Shown here: positions 16,952 through 23,896 of the stretch, piece by piece
Position numbering within the stretch: the stretch's first letter is position 1
How the letters are laid out: each line of letters opens with the position of its first letter
Notes under the pieces: generated by a model
Told to the model about the DNA's origin: nothing
Databases searched by the model: none
The model's input: the letters and a program-made list of their open reading frames with translations, nothing else
Assembly: GCA_016192845.1 (NCBI GenBank)
Contig: JACPTI010000085.1
Coordinates: forward strand, 1 to 36,997
DNA from: Acidobacteriota bacterium
GTDB lineage: Bacteria > Acidobacteriota > Vicinamibacteria > Vicinamibacterales > UBA2999
DNA length: 36,997 nt
Direction: 5' to 3'
Program-made: the position numbers and the translations under genes

Positions 16952-18503
16952 CTACGTCGTCTTCGTGTCCTTGACAGCGAGGATTGCCCGCCACGTCGCC
17001 GGACCGCTCTCATGGATCGAGTTCCCCTCTGAATCCACCGCCACCGTGACCGGCATGTTCTCGACGACGAACTCGTAGACCGCCTCCATGCCCAGTTCCG
17101 GGAACGCGACGACGCGAGCGGAACGGATCGCCTTCGAGATGAGATAGGCGGCGCCCCTCACGGCGATCAGATAGACACCCTTATGGCGTCGGATGGCATC
17201 GATCGCCGCAGGTCCGCGCTCGCCCTTGCCGATCATCCCCAGCAGCCCCGTCCGCGCGAGCATCAGCTCCGTGAACCCGTCCATCCGCGTCGCCGTCGTC
17301 GGACCGGCGGGGCCGACCGCTTCGTCTCCGACGGGATCGACCGGGCCGACGTAGTAGATGAACCGGTTCGTGAAATCGAGGCCCGGCGGCAGCGCCTTGC
17401 CTCCCGTGAGCAGATCGGCAAGGCGCCGGTGCGCGGCGTCGCGGCCGGTCAGGAGCGGGCCTGAGAGAAGAAGCGTGTCGCCGCACTTCCAGTCGAGAAC
17501 CCAGTCGCGGGTGATCGCGTCGAGGTCGATCGGTCGTGCGGCCGGCGCCGGCGTCCAGTGCACGTCCGGCCAGTCGACAGGATTCGGCAGGGGAAGGCTG
17601 ACCGGTCCGCTGCCGTCGAGCACGAAGTGCGCGTGCCGGGTCGCCGCGCAGTTCGGGATGACCGCCACGGGCAGCGACGCCGCGTGGCAGGGATAGTCGA
17701 GGATCTTCACGTCGAGCACGGTGGTCGGGCCGCCGAGCCCCTGCGCGCCGATGCCGAGGGCGTTGACCTTGTCATGGATCTCGACGCGCAGCTCCTCGAT
17801 GCGGGTACGCGGGCCGCGCACCTTCAGCTCTTGCATGTCGATGGGCGCGAGGAGCGACTGCTTGGCCAGCAGCATCGCCTTTTCGGCGTCGCCGCCGATC
17901 CCGATGCCGAGCACGCCCGGCGGGCACCAGCCCGCGCCCATTGCGGGCACCGCATTCACCACCCACGCGACGAGATCGTCGGACGGGTTGAGCGTCGTGA
18001 ACGCCGCCTTGTGCTCCGAGCCGCCTCCCTTGGCGGCCAGCGCCACGCGCACCGCGTCGCCCGGGACGAGGCGGGTGTGAATCACCGCGGGCGTGTTGTC
18101 GCGCGTGTTCGTTCGCGCGCCGGCAGGGTCGGCCACCATCGACGCCCGGAGCGGGTTGTCGGGATCGCAGTAGGCGCGCCGCACGCCCTCGTTCACCATC
18201 TCCTCCACGCCCATTGCAGCTTCCCAGCGGACGTCCATGCCGACCTCCAGAAAGACAACGACGATGCCGGTGTCCTGGCAGATGGGCCGGCGGCCTTCGG
18301 CCGAGAGGCGGGAGTTGGTGAGGAGCTGCGCGCAGGTCGGGTCGCTCCGCGACCCGACAGGCCAGCGCTGGCTAGACGGTCCGCTTCGCGGACCGTTCTA
18401 GCGCGCGGATGTAGTCGGGCGGATGGAAGTACGAGATGTGCTGCAGCGCGTCGGCGATGCTGGCGACGAAGTCGTCTTGGCGGATGATGCCGCGCATGGG
18501 CAT
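16952..18503 (-). pseudogene. Class I (Fe-S) fumarate hydratase, split by a palindromic element near its N terminus
   Basis: The start of the gene is recognisable from ATG 18503 (or 18497): 'IIRQDDFVASIADALQ' and 'HISYFHPPDYIRALE', then a stop inside the palindromic element. After the element another frame resumes 'QLLTNSRLSAEGRRPICQDTG' and runs to 16952. Compared with the family, about 16 residues (the 'AYxREESxAAKDAI' helix) are missing. All three cluster cysteines ('PICQDTG', 'GWCPPG', 'PNCAATRH') and the C-terminal beta-type domain are present. An intact gene would convert fumarate to malate. Without bypass or frameshifting only a truncated protein from ATG 18238 can be made, lacking the first cysteine. 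The element is the one that also breaks the formamidase gene. Confidence 0.85.
18336..18401 (+). mobile_element. Composite palindromic element, copy 1 (inside the fumarase gene)
   Basis: Three palindromes in a row. Hairpin A is a 10-bp perfect stem GTCGGGTCGC/GCGACCCGAC with loop TCC (18336-18358). The core is the 12-bp palindrome gccagcgctggc (18361-18372). Hairpin B is CGGTCCGC/GCGGACCG with loop TTC (18377-18395), extended by ctaga/tctag with one bulged base to 18401. The order is A-core-B on the plus strand; the copy at 35833 is B-core-A. The loss of ~48 nt of coding sequence here suggests replacement rather than simple insertion. Confidence 0.85.
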
Positions 18504-18505
18504 TT

Positions 18506-18513
18506 ACTATACT
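18506..18513. promoter_or_regulatory. Overlapping divergent -10 elements for fumarase and tctC
   Basis: The 8-bp actatact contains TATAGT on the minus strand, 8 nt before the fumarase ATG at 18497, and TATACT on the plus strand (18508-18513), 10 nt before the tctC ATG. Both transcripts would be leaderless or nearly so. No clear -35 is seen for either. Confidence 0.45.
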
Positions 18514-18523
18514 TAGCTGGCTC

Positions 18524-19483
18524 ATGACGGTGTTCCTCGGCGGGTCCGTTTCGCGGGTCGCAGTTCTTGTGCTGGCAGCGCTCGGGAGCGCGTGCGCCGG
18601 CAGTACCGAGCCCCGCCGCGTCGTGACGCTGGTGACGCATTCGAGCCCCGGCGGCGGCAGTGACGTGTTCCTGCGCGAGATGATTCCGCACCTGACGCGC
18701 GTCATGGGAGGCACCTTCATCGTGCAGAACATCCAGGGCGGGAGCGGCGCCAAGGCCATGGCCGCGGTGGCCGGCGCCCGGCCCGACGGCACGCTCGTCT
18801 ACGCGACGACGCCGACGTTCATCTATACGTCGCTCCTCAGCGATCCGGCCGCGCGGTACACCGATCTGGAGCCGCTGGTGAACCTGTTCTTCGATCCCGA
18901 GGTGCTGTACACGGCAGCGGACTCGACGTTCGCGACGCTTGGCGACGTCCTCGACCGCGCGCGGACGGGCCGCGGCCGCTGGGGCGCGGCCAACCCGGCG
19001 TCGCTCGAGCGGCAGGTGATGGAGCGGCTCAAGCAGAGGGCCGGCGTCGCGCCGGCGATCACCACGTTCGAGGGCGGCGGCGACATGCTGATCAACGTGC
19101 TGAACCACACGCTCGACATGGGCGTCGGCGAGCTGCAGGAGATCCGCGCGCAGCTCGACGCCGGCCGGCTGCGCCTGCTGGCGATCGTCGGCGACGAGCG
19201 GCTGCCGCAGTTTCCCGACGTCGCCACGCTGGAGGAGCAGGGGATCGCCCTGGCGGTGCGGAAGTTCCGCGGGCTGGCGGGGCCGAAGGGACTGCCCGCC
19301 GACGTGATCGCGGCGTGGGAGGCGGCGATCCCGAAGCTGCTGGACGACCCCACGTACCGGCAGCTCTACACCGACAACAGCCTGCAGCCCGGCTTCATGC
19401 CGCACGCCGAGTACGCCGCCTTCATGCGCGCGTTCGGCGCCGAGACCGAGGCGTTCCTGAAGCAGTCCGGCGTCATTCAGTGA
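18524..19483 (+). CDS. tctC: Tripartite tricarboxylate transporter, extracytoplasmic binding protein (Bug/TctC family)
   Basis: 319 residues. The N terminus has a hydrophobic stretch ending 'LAALGSACAG', compatible with a lipoprotein attached at C24 (imperfect lipobox). The mature part has the Bug-family layout: 'VVTLVTHSSPGGGSDVFLREM' near the start, 'QNIQGGSG', 'FEGGGDMLINVLN' and 'FPDVATLEEQG', with a C-terminal helix. It binds a carboxylate in the periplasm and delivers it to TctAB; the ligand is unknown. First gene of an operon with tctB and tctA, with GTGA overlap to tctB. Divergent from fumarase, suggesting the ligand feeds into C4-dicarboxylate metabolism. Confidence 0.88.
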   Translation: MTVFLGGSVSRVAVLVLAALGSACAGSTEPRRVVTLVTHSSPGGGSDVFLREMIPHLTRVMGGTFIVQNIQGGSGAKAMAAVAGARPDGTLVYATTPTFIYTSLLSDPAARYTDLEPLVNLFFDPEVLYTAADSTFATLGDVLDRARTGRGRWGAANPASLERQVMERLKQRAGVAPAITTFEGGGDMLINVLNHTLDMGVGELQEIRAQLDAGRLRLLAIVGDERLPQFPDVATLEEQGIALAVRKFRGLAGPKGLPADVIAAWEAAIPKLLDDPTYRQLYTDNSLQPGFMPHAEYAAFMRAFGAETEAFLKQSGVIQ

Positions 19484-19959
19484 ATCGGGATCTGGCGCTC
19501 GGCACGTCAGGCGCGGTGATCGCCGGCGGCTATTACTGGCTGGCCGCCACCATTCCCGACAGCGCGCTGGCGGACGCCGTCGGCCCGCAGGGGCTGCCCA
19601 TCGTGTATGCGGTGGTCCTGCTGCTGCTGTCTCTGATTCTGGTCGCGCGATCGCTTCGAACCGCGAACCTCGAACCGCGAACCCAGGCTCTCGGATCCAG
19701 AATCCCGGCTCCCGGCTTCCATCTCCCTCGTGTCCTCGGCATGCTGGCGATTGGCGTGGTGTACATCGCCGTCGTGCCGTGGCTCGGCTACGTGGTGTCG
19801 CTCGCCGGCCTGCTGTTTGCGGTGACGTGGTACCTGGGCGGCGTCATCAGCCGGACGATCGCGATCGTGGCGGTGTCCGGCGCGATCGTCTTCTGGCTGC
19901 TCTTCGTGCGGCTGCTCGGCATCGCGCATCCAACGGGCGTCTGGGGGCAACTGTTCTAG
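19480..19959 (+). CDS. tctB: Tripartite tricarboxylate transporter, small membrane subunit (TctB-like)
   Basis: 159 residues from GTG 19480, overlapping the tctC stop by GTGA. Four hydrophobic segments (about 9-25, 37-57, 86-105 and 115-145) match the TctB layout. Between the second and third lies 'TANLEPRTQALGSRIPAPGF', encoded by a heptamer array (19656-19725). Because 7 is not a multiple of 3 the peptide is not repetitive. It probably sits in a loop and is tolerated. Without this stretch the subunit would have the usual ~135-140 residues. Confidence 0.82.
   Translation: MNRDLALGTSGAVIAGGYYWLAATIPDSALADAVGPQGLPIVYAVVLLLLSLILVARSLRTANLEPRTQALGSRIPAPGFHLPRVLGMLAIGVVYIAVVPWLGYVVSLAGLLFAVTWYLGGVISRTIAIVAVSGAIVFWLLFVRLLGIAHPTGVWGQLF
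19656..19725. repeat. Heptamer array 3, inside tctB
   Basis: Ten consecutive 7-mers: tcgaacc, gcgaacc, tcgaacc, gcgaacc, caggctc, tcggatc, cagaatc, ccggctc, ccggctt and ccatctc. The first four are clear repeats; the later ones keep the period with drift. The reading frame is retained through it. Confidence 0.75.
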
Positions 19960-19983
19960 CGCCATGAGCAGAGAGGACGTCGT

Positions 19984-20100
19984 TCACACTTCTCGCTTCT
20001 CTCTTCTCAGTTCGTGTTCAGGTTCGAGCTCCGAAGCCCGCATGCAGAACCTCGAACCGAACGTGAACACGAACGCAGAAGCGAGAAGGCAGAAGTGTGA
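19984..20100. repeat. Heptamer array 4, inverted pair between tctB and tctA
   Basis: The left arm (19984-20028) has units such as acttctc, gcttctc, tcttctc and agttcgt. The right arm (20047-20100) has aagcgag, aaggcag, aagtgtg and gaacacg, reverse-complementary to the left. A long imperfect hairpin can form in the tct mRNA. The right arm supplies GAAGG just before the tctA GTG. Confidence 0.8.
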
Positions 20101-21593
20101 ACAGCAGTTACGCAATGTCGACTGACGTACTCCTGTTGATCGTGCCGGCGGCGTTCGGCGGCGTGATCTGGGGCATCTTCGGCGGCGCGCTGCCCGGCAT
20201 CTCGCCATCGATCACGATGGCGCTGTTGCTGCCGCTGACCTACGGTATGGATCCGACGGCGGCGATCGTGATGCTCGCCGCGACGTACGTCGGCGCGGAG
20301 TACGGCGGATCCATTCCCGCCATCCTCATCCGGACGCCCGGCACCAACGCCGCGGCCGCGACCGTCGTCGACGGCTACGCGATGAAAGAACAGGGGCGGG
20401 CCGGCGAGGCGCTCGGCATCTCGCTCTACTCCGGGTTCGTCGGCGGGCTCTTCGGCCTTGGCGTGGTGGTGCTGCTGGCCGAGCCGCTGTCGACCGTGGC
20501 GCTCGCCTTCACGCCGCCGGCGTACTTCGCGCTCGGCGTGCTGGGCCTCAGCGTCATCGCGTCGCTCGCGCGGGAATCGCTCGTCAAGGGGCTGATGGCG
20601 GGCGTTCTCGGGTTGATGATCGCCACGATCGGCACCGATCCCGTGACCGGCGTGAACCGGTTCACCTTCGGCAGCCCGGAACTGCTCTCCGGCATCCCGC
20701 CCATCCTGGTGATGGTGGGCCTCTTTGCCGTCGGCGAACTGCTGGCGCAGAGCGGCGAGATCGGCTGGCGGCAGGCGGTGCCCGAGCGCGCGCGCATCCG
20801 CTTTCCCGGGCCCGCGCTCTGGCGGCGCATCGCGCTGCCGCAGGCGATCGGCTCAGTCATTGGCGCCTTCGAAGGGATGATGCCGGGCGGCGGCGGGGCG
20901 GTCTCGTCGTTTCTGGCGTACAACGAGGCGCGCCGCTGGTCGCGCCGCCAGGACGAATTCGGCCGCGGCTCACCCGAAGGGATCGCCGCGCCGGAGGCCG
21001 CGAACAACACGGTGGCGTGCACGGCGCTCGTCCCGATCCTGAGCCTCGGGATTCCGAGCTCGAACTCGGCGGCGGTGCTGCTCGGCGGCTTTCTCCTCCA
21101 CGGGCTGATCCCCGGGCCCATGCTGTTCGTCTCGCATTCCGACGTCGTCACGGGCCTGTTTGCCGGTCTGCTGGCGGCGAACATCGCGATGGTGATCGTC
21201 GGCTACCTGATGATGGGCCCCTGCATCTGGCTGGTGAGCCGGCCGCGGCCGTACCTGATGGCGTTCATCTACGCGCTGGTCGTCTCGGGCGTTTATGCGA
21301 TCGAGACGAGCCTGTTCCATGTCGGCGTGGCGCTCGTCTTCGGGGTCGTCGGCTACGCGCTGCGGTACTTCGAGGTGCCGCTGCTGCCGATGGTGCTCGG
21401 CGTCGTGCTCGGCTTCATGGTCGAGTCGAACTACCGCCGCGCGCTCGTGCTCTCGGGGGGCGACCACATGACGTTCCTGCAGGACCCGGTGTCCGCCGCG
21501 TTCCTGACCGTGGCCCTGCTGTTCCTCCTCGGCTCGACCGCCCGTCACGCTCTTGGGACGCGCAGGCGCCGCGGCGCGGAACTGCCGGTATGA
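20097..21593 (+). CDS. tctA: Tripartite tricarboxylate transporter, large membrane subunit (TctA family)
   Basis: 498 residues from GTG 20097, or 492 from ATG 20115 ('MSTDVLLLIV'). About 12 membrane segments. The TctA signatures are clear: 'GALPGISPSITMALLLPLTYG' with the conserved GxxPG, 'AATYVGAEYGGSIPAILI' and 'EAANNTVACTALVPILSLGIPSS'. It forms the Na+- or H+-coupled inner-membrane channel with TctB. ATGA overlap with the MmgE/PrpD gene downstream. The inverted heptamer array before it could regulate its translation relative to tctCB. Confidence 0.92.
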   Translation: MNSSYAMSTDVLLLIVPAAFGGVIWGIFGGALPGISPSITMALLLPLTYGMDPTAAIVMLAATYVGAEYGGSIPAILIRTPGTNAAAATVVDGYAMKEQGRAGEALGISLYSGFVGGLFGLGVVVLLAEPLSTVALAFTPPAYFALGVLGLSVIASLARESLVKGLMAGVLGLMIATIGTDPVTGVNRFTFGSPELLSGIPPILVMVGLFAVGELLAQSGEIGWRQAVPERARIRFPGPALWRRIALPQAIGSVIGAFEGMMPGGGGAVSSFLAYNEARRWSRRQDEFGRGSPEGIAAPEAANNTVACTALVPILSLGIPSSNSAAVLLGGFLLHGLIPGPMLFVSHSDVVTGLFAGLLAANIAMVIVGYLMMGPCIWLVSRPRPYLMAFIYALVVSGVYAIETSLFHVGVALVFGVVGYALRYFEVPLLPMVLGVVLGFMVESNYRRALVLSGGDHMTFLQDPVSAAFLTVALLFLLGSTARHALGTRRRRGAELPV

Positions 21594-22951
21594 CTCCCGT
21601 CGCCGAGACGCTCACGGCGTGGCTGGCGTCGGTCGGTGTCGACACGCTGCCCGCCGACACCGTCGAGACCGCGCGCAAGCTGTGTCTCGACGTCGCGGGG
21701 CTGTGCGTGGCGGCGCGGCGTGAACCGTACGTCGGCGCCACGCTGGCGGCCGTCGAGCGTGTCGGGCCGTGCACGGCGCTCGGCCACGCCGGGGCGTTCG
21801 AGGCGTTCGGCGCCGCGCTCGTCAACGGCACGGGCGCGCACGGCGAGGATTTCGACGACACGTTCGAAGGCGGCCCCGTGCATTCGGGCGCCGTGATCGT
21901 GCCGGCGGTCATGGCGGCGTGCGAGCGGGAAGGCCTGGGCGGCGACCGTTTCCTCCTCGGCGTGGTGACCGGCGCCGAGCTGCTGTGCCGGCTCAGCCTC
22001 GTGGCGCCGATGGCGACGCACAATGCCGGCTTTCATCCGACCGCCGTGTTCGGCGCGCTGGCGGCGGCGGGCGCGGTGAGCGCTGCGCTGCGCTTGCCGC
22101 CCGAGGCTGCGGCGTCGGCGCTCGGCATTGCCGGCAGCATGGCGTCGGGCATCATCGAATACCTTGCCGAAGGCACCTGGACCAAGCGGATGCATGCCGG
22201 CTGGGCGGCGCAGTCAGGCTTCCGGGCCGCGCTGATGGCCCGGGGCGGATTCGTGGGGCCGCGCACCGTGTTCGAGGGGCGCCACGGCGTCTACCGGGCG
22301 TTCGCGCGTCCGGCCGCGCCCGATTTCGCGCCGCTCGTGGACGACCTGGGGCGCCGGTGGGTGTCGCCGTCGATCGCGTTCAAGCCGTATGCGTGCGGGA
22401 CGATGACCCAGCCGTTCATCGACTGCGCGCGCCGGCTGGCGGAGGGTGGGGTGCGCGCGGACGAGATCCGCGAGATCGTCTGCGAGGTCGCGGAAGGGAC
22501 CGTTCCGCGGCTGTGGGAGCCGCTCGCGGCCAAGCACCGCCCGCCCACGCCGTACGCGGCCAAGTTCAGCACGCCGTTCTGCATCGCGGTCGGCTTCGTC
22601 GACGGAAAAGCCGGCCTGGCGCAGTTCACCGACGCCCGCGTACACGATCCCGCGGTGCTCGCACTCGCGGCGAAGATCAGGTACACGATCAATCCGCTCG
22701 ACGAGTACCCCAAGAAATTCACCGGCCACCTCCGTGCGGTCCTGCGCGACGGCACGGAACGCGAGTACCGCCAGCCGCACATGCGCGGAGGCGCCGAAGC
22801 GCCGTTGCCGCTGGCGGAGCTCGAGGCGAAGTTCATGGACAACGCGCGCTACGGCGGGTGGACCGAGGCGATGGCCGGGCGCTTCCGGGACGTGTCGCGG
22901 ACGCTCTTTGCCAAGCCCACGCTCGATATGCTGAAGGAATTCCGCGCATGA
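21590..22951 (+). CDS. MmgE/PrpD family protein
   Basis: 453 residues from ATG 21590, which overlaps the tctA stop. This is the full length of the family. 'GTGAHGEDFDDTFEGGPVHSGAVIVPAVMA' is the hallmark N-terminal helix-turn region, and 'KPYACGTMTQPFID', 'KFSTPFCIAVGF' and 'EYPKKFTGHLRAVLRDG' lie in the expected order. The family includes 2-methylcitrate dehydratase, cis-aconitate decarboxylase and iminodisuccinate epimerase; the substrate here cannot be decided. Coupling to a TTT importer suggests it acts on the imported carboxylate. An apparent frame extension upstream to 21017 is a tctA shadow. Confidence 0.9.
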   Translation: MTPVAETLTAWLASVGVDTLPADTVETARKLCLDVAGLCVAARREPYVGATLAAVERVGPCTALGHAGAFEAFGAALVNGTGAHGEDFDDTFEGGPVHSGAVIVPAVMAACEREGLGGDRFLLGVVTGAELLCRLSLVAPMATHNAGFHPTAVFGALAAAGAVSAALRLPPEAAASALGIAGSMASGIIEYLAEGTWTKRMHAGWAAQSGFRAALMARGGFVGPRTVFEGRHGVYRAFARPAAPDFAPLVDDLGRRWVSPSIAFKPYACGTMTQPFIDCARRLAEGGVRADEIREIVCEVAEGTVPRLWEPLAAKHRPPTPYAAKFSTPFCIAVGFVDGKAGLAQFTDARVHDPAVLALAAKIRYTINPLDEYPKKFTGHLRAVLRDGTEREYRQPHMRGGAEAPLPLAELEAKFMDNARYGGWTEAMAGRFRDVSRTLFAKPTLDMLKEFRA

Positions 22952-23027
22952 CCGAACGCGTGCTGCAACGGTCCTCCGTCGACAGAGAAACCTGCTGCCA
23001 ATACGGTGAGGTGTGGTATGTCCTCGC

Positions 23028-23069
23028 CAAGGCACCCCACGGCGCAGGCCTGCGCCGTGGGGTGCCTTG
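23028..23069. repeat. 42-bp perfect palindrome in a leader
   Basis: A 21-bp arm and its exact reverse complement meet without a spacer; the centre is gcaggcctgc and the ends are caaggcac / gtgccttg. It is followed by GGAGGAGG and an ATG at 23081. The arrangement matches 32473-32520 before TonB receptor 2 (GTGGGGTGCC, 14-15 nt, ATGA). Confidence 0.85.
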
Positions 23070-23080
23070 ACGGAGGAGGT

Positions 23081-23107
23081 ATGACGCCTCCTGCGCCGGA
23101 GTCGTGA
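23081..23107 (+). CDS. Possible 8-codon leader ORF (MTPPAPES)
   Basis: ATG at 23081, preceded by a strong GGAGGAGG, ends at TGA 23107, 15 nt before the next gene's first start. The Shine-Dalgarno aggagg (23074-23079) can pair with cctcct (23087-23092), hiding this start. It may be a regulatory leader for the downstream gene, or what is left of a leader whose original gene was lost. Confidence 0.3.
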   Translation: MTPPAPES

Positions 23108-23122
23108 CACGGTTCGCGTGGT

Positions 23123-23878
23123 GTGGGTATGGAAACGACTCACGAGTTGGCCGGCACGGTGGCGCTCGTCACCGGCAGCGCGCGCAACATCGGCCGCGCC
23201 ATCGCGCTGGCGCTGGCGGACGCCGGCGCGGCCGTCATGGTGGCCGCGCGCCAGGCGCTGGCGGATGCCCAGGCGGTCGCGGCGGAGATCGAGCGCGGCG
23301 GCGGGCGGGCGGCGGCGATGACGGCGGACATCGGGGACCCGGACGCGGCGGCCGCGCTCGTGGCGGCGACCGTCGAGCGCCTCGGGCGGCTCGACATTCT
23401 CGTCAACAACGCCAGCGTGCGCCGCGAGGTCGAGTTCGCCAGGCTCGAGTATCGCGAGTGGCGCGAGGTGATGGCGTCCACGCTCGACGGCGCATACCTC
23501 TGCAGCCGGGCGGCGCTGCCGCACCTCATCGCATCCGGCCGCGGCGCCATCGTGAACATCGGCGGCCTGTCGTCGCACCTCGGCGCGCCGCGGCGCGCGC
23601 ACGTCATCGCGGCCAAAGCCGGTCTCGTCGGGTTGACGCGCGCGCTGGCGCACGACCTGGCGCCGCACGGCGTCACGGTCAACTGCGTCGCGCCGGGGAT
23701 GATCGACACGGCGCGCTCCGGTCCCGAGCCGGCGCACCACAAGACGCTCGCGTCGCCGGTGGGACGCAAGGGGCGGCCGGAGGACATCGCCGCGCTCGTG
23801 CGCTTCCTGTGCGGCCCGGGCGCGCGGTACATCACGGGCCAGACGATCCACGCCAATGGCGGCCTCTTTATGGGCTAG
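23123..23878 (+). CDS. Short-chain dehydrogenase/reductase-like protein lacking catalytic Ser and Tyr
   Basis: 251 residues from GTG 23123, or ATG 23129. It has the Rossmann fold with a cofactor motif T17-G-S-A-R-N-I-G24, 'NNAS' (95-98) and the usual ending 'GQTIHANGGLFMG'. In the active site K165 is present ('IAAKAG'), but the Tyr position four residues before it is V161 (preceded by H160) and the Ser position 13 residues further back is G148. A classical hydride-transfer mechanism is therefore doubtful. It could use His160, act differently, or be non-catalytic. Followed 18 bp later by the TAXI gene, so probably cotranscribed. Confidence 0.85.
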   Translation: MGMETTHELAGTVALVTGSARNIGRAIALALADAGAAVMVAARQALADAQAVAAEIERGGGRAAAMTADIGDPDAAAALVAATVERLGRLDILVNNASVRREVEFARLEYREWREVMASTLDGAYLCSRAALPHLIASGRGAIVNIGGLSSHLGAPRRAHVIAAKAGLVGLTRALAHDLAPHGVTVNCVAPGMIDTARSGPEPAHHKTLASPVGRKGRPEDIAALVRFLCGPGARYITGQTIHANGGLFMG

Positions 23879-23896
23879 TCGGTCGGATACAATACC

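Noticed and set aside
16636..17013. N-terminal extension of mntA with repeated VRSS/SVGATRLG peptide
   Set aside because: Encoded by the direct-repeat and iteron DNA; similar peptides arise from copy 1, which precedes no nucleotidyltransferase, and a promoter lies right before ATG 16635.
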